DNA from: an uncultured Eubacteriales bacterium
GTDB taxonomy: Bacteria > Bacillota > Clostridia > Lachnospirales > Lachnospiraceae
Length of the DNA: 37,331 nucleotides
Reading direction: 5' to 3'
Assembly: GCA_900545175.1 (NCBI GenBank)
Contig: UQYF01000025.1
Span: forward strand, 1-37,331
In this document: piece after piece, positions 24,148 through 32,863 of the stretch
Layout: every line of letters begins with the position of its first letter
Position numbering within the stretch: position 1 is the first letter of the stretch
Position numbers and translations under genes: made by a program
The notes under the pieces: generated by a model
Seen by the model: the letters and a program-made list of their open reading frames with translations, nothing else
The model's database searches: none
What the model was told of the DNA's origin: nothing

Positions 24148-26487
24148 ATGAAAAAGAAATTCATGGCTTTAGGCTGTGTACTGTTGGCAATGGCTGCAGC
24201 TGTGCCGGCAGGGATATCAACTAATATTGTACATGCAGAGGAAACGGTATCGGATAGGGCACAGGTTTATGAGGATATAGAGAAATTCCCGGAGAGCTAC
24301 AAGGATGACCTTTATGAACTCAAAAAGAAACATCCGAACTGGGTATTTGAGGTATATGATACCGGACTTGAATGGAGTACCGTAATGTACAATGAGATGA
24401 ATCCGGCAAGCAGGAGCCTTGTTCCGTCTTACTTTTCAAGTGACTTTGTCGGGGAAGTGTATGGAGATGGATGGTCATACGCCACGGAAGCGGCAGTTGA
24501 GTATTATCTGGATCCGCGGAACTGGCTTACAGAGAATTATATATTCCAGTTCGAGACGTTGACATACAATGCAGCTACACAGGGTATTGCAACGGTACAG
24601 AAGGTGCTTGCAGGCAGTTTCATGTCCGGTTATATAGAGGGGTATGAGGAGATCGGACTTACATACGCACAGGCATTTCATGATATAGGAGCATTTTACG
24701 GAGTTAATCCTGTTCACCTTGCGTCGCGTGTATATCAGGAACAGGGAACAAGCGGCAGTTCAGATCTTATATCGGGAGTATATCCGGGTTATGAGGGATA
24801 TTACAATTATTATAATATCCAGGCATCCGGAAGTGACCATGAGACTATTGTGAAGAACGGGCTTGAGGAGGCAAAATCGGAGGGCTGGAACAGCAGATAT
24901 GCTGCGCTTAAAGGCGGCTCTAAGAAACTTGCTGACAGGTATATACTAAGAGGGCAGGACACACTGTATCTGCAGAAATTCGATGTTGATCCTAAATACG
25001 ACGGAAGGTACTGGCACCAGTATATGCAGAATTTATGTGCACCGTCCAATGAGGGAAGACGAATCAAGCTTGCATACGGAAAAGCAGGAATGCTTGATGA
25101 GACATTTGTCTTTAAGATTCCTGTCTACAAGAATATGCCTGAGCCGTATAAGGCAGAACATGTTCTTGAAGAAGGCGAGTATGTAATATGCATGAACGGT
25201 GATGGAAATCTGGTATTTGATGTCGAGTGGGGAAGCCACGATAATGGTGCAAATGTATCGTTATATACACCGGGATTTAATGATAACCAGAAGTGGTATA
25301 TAACACCTGTTGAAGATGGTTATTACAAGATTGCTTCTGTTGAGTCGGGATTGATGCTTGATCTGGCAGCAGGTGCAAAGGCGGATGGAACGAATATTGA
25401 CCAGTGGGAGAGCAACGGAGGAGATAACCAGAAGTGGGCGATAGTGCTTGAAAGTGATGGTACATACAGCATAATATCCAAAGCTACAGGAAGATATGTA
25501 TCAGTCCTCAATGCGAATCCGGGGGCAGGAGCGAATATCGGTGCAGCCAGGAAGTCAGATGATTATGTACAGAGTTTCCTGTTTACAAGAGTGCATACAA
25601 CTAAGGATAACGCTGATATAGAGGCCGGGACATATAAAATAAGGATTTCGGCTGACAACTCATTTGTAGTGAATATACCTGCGGATAAATCGGACAATGG
25701 AGTATGCCTTGATGTGTATGGTGACAATGCGGGTGATAATCAGAAATATAACATAACACGCACGTCAGATGGTTATTATATATTCGAGTGTGCAGCCACC
25801 GGAAAGGTTCTTACCGTTGAATATGTAAGTACATTGAGCGGCGCAAGAATATGCCAGTGGGAGTACAATAATGGTGATAACCAAAAGTGGCTCATACTTA
25901 AAAATGATGATGGAACATATACAATTGTTTCTAAATCCAACGGACATGCATGGGATGTAAATAAAGGTGTGATTGCAAATAATACAGAAGTTATCACATT
26001 CAGGCTTCACTTTGGACAGAATCAGAGATATGTTTTCGAGAAGCTGGAAACAGTCGCTTGTTCATGGGATGATGACGGAAGATATTTATCAGAGGATGGC
26101 TGGCATAAGGTGAACGGCATCAGCTATTGGTATGAAAATGGTGTGCGGCAGGGATACAGCACTAATGAGGATGGAAGTGTCAACTTAGCATATCGCGGAA
26201 AGGAAATCTATGACCCATCAAGTAATGAATGGTATTGGCTTGATAATGTGCAGCTTGGCGCAGCGGCAAAGAGTAAGGATGTATATATGGAGTCACAGGC
26301 GGATGATGCCGGAACCATAGGAAAGTGGGTTCGTTATGATGCGGATGGACATATGGTTAAAGGCTGGCAGACAACTGATGCCGGAAAATACTATTTTGAC
26401 AATATATATGGAACAATGGCAAAGGGTGAAGTAATTATCGACGGAGTAAGTTATTATTTTGATGTCGACACAGGAATACTTCAATAA
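24148..26487 (+). CDS. Secreted glucosaminidase-like wall hydrolase with ricin-type lectin repeats and C-terminal YWYENG module
   Basis: 779 residues. Signal peptide at 1-30 (cleaved near VHAEE). A glucosaminidase-type domain spans about 45-320, with HLASRVYQEQGTSGSS around E198 as the likely catalytic acid. Two ricin-B-like beta-trefoil regions (about 338-480 and 488-632) show the repeated DNQKW motif at about 379, 426, 530 and 577. The C-terminal module (about 640-779) has YWYENG, YRGKEIYDP, SKDVY, KWVRYD, YYFD and a YYFDVDTGILQ end. It probably cuts peptidoglycan glycan or binds surface sugars. The strong GGAGG site before the ATG supports the start. It is in the polysaccharide operon and shares its last module with the GH43-like enzyme. 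Confidence 0.8.
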   Translation: MKKKFMALGCVLLAMAAAVPAGISTNIVHAEETVSDRAQVYEDIEKFPESYKDDLYELKKKHPNWVFEVYDTGLEWSTVMYNEMNPASRSLVPSYFSSDFVGEVYGDGWSYATEAAVEYYLDPRNWLTENYIFQFETLTYNAATQGIATVQKVLAGSFMSGYIEGYEEIGLTYAQAFHDIGAFYGVNPVHLASRVYQEQGTSGSSDLISGVYPGYEGYYNYYNIQASGSDHETIVKNGLEEAKSEGWNSRYAALKGGSKKLADRYILRGQDTLYLQKFDVDPKYDGRYWHQYMQNLCAPSNEGRRIKLAYGKAGMLDETFVFKIPVYKNMPEPYKAEHVLEEGEYVICMNGDGNLVFDVEWGSHDNGANVSLYTPGFNDNQKWYITPVEDGYYKIASVESGLMLDLAAGAKADGTNIDQWESNGGDNQKWAIVLESDGTYSIISKATGRYVSVLNANPGAGANIGAARKSDDYVQSFLFTRVHTTKDNADIEAGTYKIRISADNSFVVNIPADKSDNGVCLDVYGDNAGDNQKYNITRTSDGYYIFECAATGKVLTVEYVSTLSGARICQWEYNNGDNQKWLILKNDDGTYTIVSKSNGHAWDVNKGVIANNTEVITFRLHFGQNQRYVFEKLETVACSWDDDGRYLSEDGWHKVNGISYWYENGVRQGYSTNEDGSVNLAYRGKEIYDPSSNEWYWLDNVQLGAAAKSKDVYMESQADDAGTIGKWVRYDADGHMVKGWQTTDAGKYYFDNIYGTMAKGEVIIDGVSYYFDVDTGILQ

Positions 26488-26542
26488 AAATGACCTATAA
26501 GTGATGATATATAGAACAAGAATATAATGAAAGGGCAGGATA

Positions 26543-27508
26543 ATGAAACCGATTCTTTATATTGTAATCCCTTGTTATAATGAGGAAAAGGTACTTCCGA
26601 TAACAAGCGGTATGTTTTTGGACAAGGTTAGTGAATTGATAGGACTTGGCAAAATCAGTGAAGACAGCAGAATTATGTTTGTTAACGATGGAAGCAAGGA
26701 TGATACGTGGAACATAATATGTGAACTTGCAGCGAAGGATGATAAGTTCTTAGGCATATCCCAGAGCCGGAACAGAGGGCATCAGAATGCAGTTCTTGCA
26801 GGGCTTATGGAGGCGAAGGATAAGTGTGATATCACCATATCCATAGACTGTGATGGACAGGATGACATTAATGCCATGAATAAGATGGTTGATGAGTATC
26901 TTGACGGCAGTGAAATTGTATACGGTGTGAGAAGCAAGAGGGATACAGATACATTTTTCAAGCGTTTCACAGCGGAAGGCTTTTACAAGCTTCTAAACTG
27001 GATGGGGGCAGAAGTTGTGTTCAATCATGCGGATTACCGGCTTGTATCGAGCCGCGTTCTTCAGGAATTTGCCAATTATAAGGAAGTTAACATATTTTTA
27101 AGAGGCATGTTTCCGCTTGTAGGCTTTAAGAGCACATCGGTTTACTATGAAAGACATGAAAGAATTGCCGGCAGCAGTCATTACCCACTTGGAAAGATGC
27201 TGGCTCTTGCATTTGATGGGATAACAAGTCTCAGTGTCAAGCCTATAAGAATGATTACCACATTCGGTATGTTCATTTCACTTTTAAGCTTTATAGGTGT
27301 TATATGGTCAATTGTAATACAGCTTACAGGGCATGCAGTTGCTGGCTGGGCCAGCATGACAAGCATTATATGCTTTATAGGTGGAATACAGCTTATATGT
27401 CTTGGTGTTCTAGGAGAATATATAGGTAAGATATATATGGAAGTAAAGGCTCGTCCAAGGTACATTATCAGTGAGAGGACATACGATAAGAAAGAGGATA
27501 ATAAATAA
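26543..27508 (+). CDS. Polyprenyl-phosphate glycosyltransferase (GtrB/DPM1-like)
   Basis: 321 residues. A cytoplasmic GT2 domain has IVIPCYNEEKV, FVNDGSKDDT, QSRNRGHQNAV and the metal-binding DCDGQDD (102-108). Two C-terminal TM helices (about 237-261 and 270-300) complete the GtrB arrangement, and GEYIGKIYMEVKARP is a family signature. It transfers a sugar from a nucleotide donor to undecaprenyl phosphate for use on the outside by a GT-C enzyme; YfhO at 32864 and the PTPS-related protein at 7359 are candidates. The sugar is unknown. The next gene starts four bases after the stop. Confidence 0.92.
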   Translation: MKPILYIVIPCYNEEKVLPITSGMFLDKVSELIGLGKISEDSRIMFVNDGSKDDTWNIICELAAKDDKFLGISQSRNRGHQNAVLAGLMEAKDKCDITISIDCDGQDDINAMNKMVDEYLDGSEIVYGVRSKRDTDTFFKRFTAEGFYKLLNWMGAEVVFNHADYRLVSSRVLQEFANYKEVNIFLRGMFPLVGFKSTSVYYERHERIAGSSHYPLGKMLALAFDGITSLSVKPIRMITTFGMFISLLSFIGVIWSIVIQLTGHAVAGWASMTSIICFIGGIQLICLGVLGEYIGKIYMEVKARPRYIISERTYDKKEDNK

Positions 27509-27511
27509 TAT

Positions 27512-29269
27512 ATGAATAAATTCTTTTCAAAACATGGACTTAGAATCCTATTTACAGTGTTGGTGGTATATGGTCTGTTTACATCATTGATTTTATATAA
27601 AATTATTGTAAAAAAAGAACCGGTAAAAGACATGGTGATGACTTCGGCAAGACAGGTTGTGCTTGGTGAACAGGTAAAGGATCTCGAAATTAAGGAAATA
27701 CCCGATGAGAGCAGGATAGAGCTGCTGGATACAGACTATGAGAGCCTGTTAGACATGTATGGTATGCCGCCGCTTGCAAGGATGGAGGCAGCGGAAGCAC
27801 AGACTCTTGTGGACAATCTTCTTATAATGAAGAGAGTGCATAATTTAGGTTATGAGGAGAGTGATTTCCTGACACCGGAGAAATCATACAAGCTCATATA
27901 TACGGATGTTGCTGATTATATGGATAACCGTGATTATGGCAGCTATTATGAATTTGACGGACAGAAGATATCGGAGCTTAACGATTTTATGAAGGGCAAG
28001 AAAAATGCGTATATTAAGCTCACAACATTGTCGATGGACTGGGATGAAACACTCATTCCTGTATCAAATGTTACAATTGATGCCGCAGGTGTCGTATTTA
28101 CGATGACGAAGGAGCTTGACAAGGCTGTCCATATAGTAGAGCTTGAGAATGTCGCACTCAGAAATTTTGTCATTGAAGATGGTGTATATAATTGGGGAAT
28201 ATTCGTTGTGCGCTCTACAGGAATATCAATTGAGGATACGGTTCTTAATAATGCGGCTTGCAAGGCGCTCGTTGTATTGGGACAGAATAAGTATCTTGAT
28301 ATAAGCAGATGTTCTATCGATAACAGCGGAAACGGAAGTATAATCTTAAACGGTGACATTTCAAGAGTAATATTTGAGAGCAATACAATTACAAATACCA
28401 AGGGAACACCGAATTTTTCGGCTGCGGTGGTTATAACAAGCATACCGATTCCGGATTACAACACAGCGTACAACCCATTTGTTGAGGAACCGATTTGTGA
28501 CAGATATGATTCTCCGCATGAGATGGTGGTTTTAAGCAATTATGTGTTTAAGAGCAATTCATCAGGAATTTATTCGGATGGCTCATACTGCAATTATTTT
28601 ATAGATAACACTCTTTATCTCAATGATAAGGAGGGCATGTGTCTTGATGCAGGTTCATTTGGAAATTATGTGTCAGGTAATACAATAAAGCAGAATGGCG
28701 GAAGAAGAAGACAGACACTTGCTGACCTTGAGAATGATTTTGTTCAGGATTTCGGAACCCTCTCAGATGGCAGTTCACCTGCCAAGCTTCCGGGCTTGTC
28801 AATTGACAACTCAGCCTACAATATTGTCATGAACAACTATATATGTGACAATTATGGAAGTGGTGTCAAGATGGTACGTGTCGGAGTCAGAAATATCGTA
28901 TCAGACAATATAATTGCCAACAATAATCGCGGACAGAGCGAGAATTTTCACTTCTTCGGAATAGAATTAGGATATGCCGCCAAGCCGGATTATGAGACGG
29001 TAATGCTCGATTTTGCAGCATGCTATGAAAATATAATATGCCGCAACATAATTACAGGTGAACATTATGCCGGAATTTTCATGGCGGAGGAGTGTTATAT
29101 TAATGATTTTTATGACAATGTAATCATGGATGCGGTATTCTGGTCAATGGAAAGCCTGTCGTCAAGATTCAATGCTACATCAAACAATTTATCAGATATA
29201 AGCAGCAGAGGAATAGATTTATCGAATACGAACGGTGGAATAATATCGTATCCTGCCATGACAGAGTAA
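27512..29269 (+). CDS. Membrane-anchored right-handed beta-helix protein
   Basis: 585 residues. One TM helix near the N terminus (about 12-30) after a short basic start, then a linker rich in Glu/Asp (about 35-110), then a long parallel beta-helix (about 175-560) with NosD/PbH1-like repeats visible as runs such as NVALRNFVIEDG, CSIDNSGNGSIILNG, YVSGNTIKQNGG and IVSDNIIANNN. These domains bind or cleave polysaccharides outside the cell. I see no certain catalytic residues. Being coupled to gtrB (four-base gap) and placed in a glycan locus, it could modify, cut or hold the exported polymer, as AlgG/epimerase-type beta-helices do, but that is inference. A bidirectional terminator follows. Confidence 0.75.
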   Translation: MNKFFSKHGLRILFTVLVVYGLFTSLILYKIIVKKEPVKDMVMTSARQVVLGEQVKDLEIKEIPDESRIELLDTDYESLLDMYGMPPLARMEAAEAQTLVDNLLIMKRVHNLGYEESDFLTPEKSYKLIYTDVADYMDNRDYGSYYEFDGQKISELNDFMKGKKNAYIKLTTLSMDWDETLIPVSNVTIDAAGVVFTMTKELDKAVHIVELENVALRNFVIEDGVYNWGIFVVRSTGISIEDTVLNNAACKALVVLGQNKYLDISRCSIDNSGNGSIILNGDISRVIFESNTITNTKGTPNFSAAVVITSIPIPDYNTAYNPFVEEPICDRYDSPHEMVVLSNYVFKSNSSGIYSDGSYCNYFIDNTLYLNDKEGMCLDAGSFGNYVSGNTIKQNGGRRRQTLADLENDFVQDFGTLSDGSSPAKLPGLSIDNSAYNIVMNNYICDNYGSGVKMVRVGVRNIVSDNIIANNNRGQSENFHFFGIELGYAAKPDYETVMLDFAACYENIICRNIITGEHYAGIFMAEECYINDFYDNVIMDAVFWSMESLSSRFNATSNNLSDISSRGIDLSNTNGGIISYPAMTE

Positions 29270-29272
29270 TAG

Positions 29273-29310
29273 AAAAAGAGAGCCCGGTAAATATACCGGA
29301 CTCTCTTTTT
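29273..29310. terminator. Bidirectional intrinsic terminator
   Basis: AAAAAGAGAG-C-CCGGTA, loop AATA, TACCGG-A-CTCTCTTTTT: a stem of 16 bp with one internal mismatch, with A-tract on one side and T-tract on the other. It ends the beta-helix transcript (plus) and the GH43-like transcript (minus), defining the end of the main operon. Confidence 0.93.
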
Positions 29311-29323
29311 ACGCTCTTATATA

Positions 29324-31492
29324 CTATTGTAATACACCGGAGGTCTCATCAAAATGATATGTAACGCCATCAATTGTTACATTTCCTTTTGCCATTGCAC
29401 CGGTAATCAAATCAAAGTAATATGTGCCGTTTGCATTTGTGTTCCAGCCCTTAATCATATGACCATAATCATCATAACGAACCCACTTCCACTTTGAAGG
29501 ATCCATTCCATATGCGGCTTCATCTTTGATATACTCTGCTGTATTTGTTGGCAGGTATACATCCTTGCTTGTTGCAAAGGTTCCTTTCTGGACACTGTCA
29601 AGCCAGTACCAGGCATTTGTTAAAGGATCATATATTTCTTTTCCGCGATAGGATGTATCATTTACATGGTAGCCCTGACGCTCACCATTTTCATACCAGT
29701 ACATAACACCATCTATCTTATACCAGCCGTCAATCGCTGTGCCGTCATATATATCGAAATAGTATAATCTGTCGTTAATCACATGCTCTCCATAGAGCAT
29801 AAGACCCGTGGTGTCATCATAGTATACTTTTTTGGTGCCGCCGTTTCCGTTGGAAATCTCTGTCAGACCGTGTTTCATCGCACCTGTAATATCATCGAAA
29901 TACCAATATCCCCAAGGAGCATCTGGAGACGTTCCTTCTATATGTCTGTGATCCTCGCCATGAATCATTTTGCCGTACATATCATAGCGGACCCACTTCC
30001 ACTTATTCTGATCCATACCGTATGCATCAGCATCAGCATTGTATGCCACCTTATCAATAGGAAGATATACATCCTTAGAGCTTGCCATTGCTCCCTTATT
30101 ATTACTGTCTAACCAATACCAGCCGTCAGAATCAGGGTCATAAATCTCTTTTCCGCGGTTTACCAATCCCTGACGGACATCATTTTCATACCAATATTTA
30201 ATGTATTTGCTGCCATAGTTAGGTCCGAGAAAGCTTTCCTTCTGATACCATCCCTGCCCTACGGACTGTGTCGGATTATCGGATTTATTATTGTATATTG
30301 TTTTTGCACGTAAATCCCAGATTGTCTTGATTGCATTTTTATCTGTGACTGTGATTACAGTACCATGTCGACAATCCTTTTGGCTTCCGTCAGCTGCCCA
30401 GCCGATAATTTTATGCTGGTTCTTTTCGAGCCAGCCGGTATATTCATCAAGGTTTCCGGTGGTAGCAGTTGAAGCGACAGAGACATGAACGCCTCTTTTT
30501 CCGTCAGCATTTTCCGGCGGATAATCAGCAAGCTTATCCGTGTAAAGGTAATACTGCCCGCGGTACTTGGTTAAGCAAGGTCCTTCGTAGCCCGTTACGG
30601 CATCATCGGTAACCAATTCCCAGCTATCAGGGTTCTGACAGGACTCAAGCGATAAATTCTTTGTACGCCAGATTTCGATTGTCACACCATCTTTTTTGAC
30701 AAGTAAGTAATAATAGCCACCTTCCTTATATAAAGAGCTGTCAATTCGGTTATTGATGTTGACATCACTGTTATAGGAAGGTAAAACAATAGGAACTGCA
30801 TCGGAGTATGTTACGACAGGAGGTGTACCCTTGTCGCCATTTGCCGGAGCCTGTAATCCGGTAGCCTTTATCAGATATGGCTGTAATGTATCATTTGCAG
30901 AGTTCCCATCGTTGGCATGAAACTGTGCGTAATAACCGATGCAGACGGTAATCCATACATCGCCGTTGTCATCAACCATAAAATCAGGAGCGACGGCATC
31001 CCACTCCGTTCCATATAGCTCTTTTCCGATAGGCTCACCCTGCACTCCTACATTCATCGTGCTGCCGCTGTTCGGATAGCTCCAGTTTACCAGATCCTTG
31101 GAATATCCAATCATTGGAACATAGCGCCTTCCAAGGCTGTTGGTGGTTGCAAAGCCTGACAGCATCCAAAAATAGCCATCTTTATAGATTATGCTTGGAT
31201 CATGCAATGTGGATACCGGATATGGTGTGTTGGCTATTAAACTTGAGTCTGCTGAATCCGGAGTTGCATCAGTATATGCCTCAGCTAATTCATAAAAATT
31301 AACACCATCGGTCGACCAATATAAAGTATCAGTGTTATCTTCATCACTTTCCCAAAAAGCACCTAATAAAATTTCGCTTGGATAATCGTCTGCTTTTACG
31401 TCAGCAGCTTCTTTTACAAAAAAACAGCTGATGAAAAGGCTTAATGAGACTCCTGCACATAGGGCTTTTTTAATAAAACTTTTTTTTCTCAT
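29324..31492 (-). CDS. Secreted GH43-like glycosidase with two C-terminal YWYENG modules
   Basis: 722 residues. Signal peptide at 1-35. A five-bladed propeller glycosidase domain spans about 40-395: HDPSII (D98, likely general base), WDAVAPDFMVDD (D170), RIDSSLY (D251) and GYEGPC (E303, likely general acid), the pattern of GH43. GH43 enzymes cleave arabinofuranose, xylose or galactofuranose linkages, so in this locus a galactofuranosidase is plausible. Two modules follow (about 414-558 and 588-722), each with YWYEN, RGKEIYDP, WYWLD, SKDVYLP and KWKWVRYD, matching the end of the hydrolase at 24148. The AAAGGAGG ribosome binding site is very strong. Transcribed alone from the extended -10 at 31538. 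Confidence 0.85.
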   Translation of the reverse strand: MRKKSFIKKALCAGVSLSLFISCFFVKEAADVKADDYPSEILLGAFWESDEDNTDTLYWSTDGVNFYELAEAYTDATPDSADSSLIANTPYPVSTLHDPSIIYKDGYFWMLSGFATTNSLGRRYVPMIGYSKDLVNWSYPNSGSTMNVGVQGEPIGKELYGTEWDAVAPDFMVDDNGDVWITVCIGYYAQFHANDGNSANDTLQPYLIKATGLQAPANGDKGTPPVVTYSDAVPIVLPSYNSDVNINNRIDSSLYKEGGYYYLLVKKDGVTIEIWRTKNLSLESCQNPDSWELVTDDAVTGYEGPCLTKYRGQYYLYTDKLADYPPENADGKRGVHVSVASTATTGNLDEYTGWLEKNQHKIIGWAADGSQKDCRHGTVITVTDKNAIKTIWDLRAKTIYNNKSDNPTQSVGQGWYQKESFLGPNYGSKYIKYWYENDVRQGLVNRGKEIYDPDSDGWYWLDSNNKGAMASSKDVYLPIDKVAYNADADAYGMDQNKWKWVRYDMYGKMIHGEDHRHIEGTSPDAPWGYWYFDDITGAMKHGLTEISNGNGGTKKVYYDDTTGLMLYGEHVINDRLYYFDIYDGTAIDGWYKIDGVMYWYENGERQGYHVNDTSYRGKEIYDPLTNAWYWLDSVQKGTFATSKDVYLPTNTAEYIKDEAAYGMDPSKWKWVRYDDYGHMIKGWNTNANGTYYFDLITGAMAKGNVTIDGVTYHFDETSGVLQ

Positions 31493-31537
31493 ACAAAAAA
31501 ACCTCCTTTATATCTGTTGTTTATTCCGGATGGTTAA

Positions 31538-31546
31538 ATTATACCA
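31538..31546 (-). promoter_or_regulatory. Extended -10 promoter of the GH43-like gene
   Basis: TGGTATAAT on the minus strand (TG extension at 31546-31544, TATAAT at 31543-31538), 46 bases before the ATG. No convincing -35 at the usual spacing, as is common for extended -10 promoters. AAAGGAGG follows before the start. Confidence 0.6.
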
Positions 31547-31571
31547 TATAAGAAGCATTTTTAAAATAAGT

Positions 31572-32693
31572 TTATTCACAAATGTATTTAGAACACTTGT
31601 TAAGTATTTTTTTCATGATGCTCTCCGATGGCCTCTTTAAAACATACTTGTACAGGCATGATAAAAGTATAATAATGGCGAAGCTTATACCGGCAAGAAC
31701 AGCAGCCGCTGTTATATGTGGTTCTATATATCTGCTTACCAGCTTGAGCACAGGTATGTGGAAAATATAAAATTCAAATTGAATACCGGCAAACCAGCGC
31801 AGGGGCTTTAAGGACAATAACCTTGAGATGATTCCGGCATCAAATGCAAAGAAAAAAATCAATACGCAGAACCACAGGCTGAATATGTGCCTGCCCCATG
31901 CGTTCTGCTTCGTAAGCATAAAATAATATGTCAGAAACAGGACAGCAGCCTCGCATACACTTGCAGCTGCAAATATTATATGTGGATTTAGTGAATCAAG
32001 CTTCTTAGAGATGAATTCCATAGCCATGCTCCATATACAGGCAGTCAGCATTCCGAAAAAGAATTCAAATAACCGTATGATGGGCGACACATGGATGTTA
32101 AAGTTCATATAAGTGTCAGGATGATAAAACTCAAGCTCTTCAATGGTGTAACGTATTGCAAATGCAAGTATAAAGTAGACAAATGCCTTCTTTTTTTTCT
32201 TAATCAGCCGCAGAAGCACCGGAGCCATAAAATAACAGAACAGCAATGAGGACAAAAACCATGACGGACCGTTAAATGAAAAGAATACCTGTTCATAATT
32301 AAACCAGGATTGCAATAATGATAAATTGAGGATTCCGCAGACCAATGTAGAGAGTGAGAAAATCTGTTCCCTGCCTAAAAGCAGCAGACATATCATAAAA
32401 GCAAGAAAATGCATTGGCCACATTACAGCTAATTTACGGAGCACCGCATTAAAAGAATCTTTCCATGTGCATGAGGAAGTGTCCTTGTGGCTATAGTAGA
32501 CCAAAAAGCCCGATGCAGCAAAAAAGAACTCACAGCATCGCGCTCCCAAATCACATGGGGGGTTGTTTAACCAGCTGTGCCACCAGAAAATCAGCCAGAT
32601 GGCAATGACCTTCAGTCCCGAAAGGCTATGAATCCGTGAATCCTGTTTTCCTATCTTATTGTTAAATGCAGACAATGCTGATTGACTTATCAT
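31572..32693 (-). CDS. Acyltransferase-3 family membrane O-acyltransferase (OafA-like)
   Basis: 373 residues, about ten TM helices. The Acyltransferase-3 hallmark is at the start: SLSGLKVIAIWLIFWWHSW (the His is the expected catalytic residue), then FFFAASGFLVYY and the RKLAVMWPMHF segment. Such enzymes move an acyl, usually acetyl, group across the membrane onto exported sugars. The frame opens 20 codons earlier, but CGGAGGAG just before the ATG at 32693 marks the start. The last 35 bases overlap the GH43-like leader region. With the MBOAT/SGNH pair at 5892-6855 broken, this may be the only surviving O-acylation gene in the window. Target glycan unknown. Confidence 0.87.
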   Translation of the reverse strand: MISQSALSAFNNKIGKQDSRIHSLSGLKVIAIWLIFWWHSWLNNPPCDLGARCCEFFFAASGFLVYYSHKDTSSCTWKDSFNAVLRKLAVMWPMHFLAFMICLLLLGREQIFSLSTLVCGILNLSLLQSWFNYEQVFFSFNGPSWFLSSLLFCYFMAPVLLRLIKKKKKAFVYFILAFAIRYTIEELEFYHPDTYMNFNIHVSPIIRLFEFFFGMLTACIWSMAMEFISKKLDSLNPHIIFAAASVCEAAVLFLTYYFMLTKQNAWGRHIFSLWFCVLIFFFAFDAGIISRLLSLKPLRWFAGIQFEFYIFHIPVLKLVSRYIEPHITAAAVLAGISFAIIILLSCLYKYVLKRPSESIMKKILNKCSKYICE

Positions 32694-32863
32694 ATCTGTC
32701 TCCTCCGATACAATTAAAGACCGTAAAAGTCTCTTTACCTGAAATCTTATCATAGCGGATAAGTGAAATCAACAAAGAAAAAAGTATGCTTTCATTTTTG
32801 GACGGAATGTAATATACTTAATAGGATAGTTGCCTGAAATAATGAATATAATAGGAGATTCTG

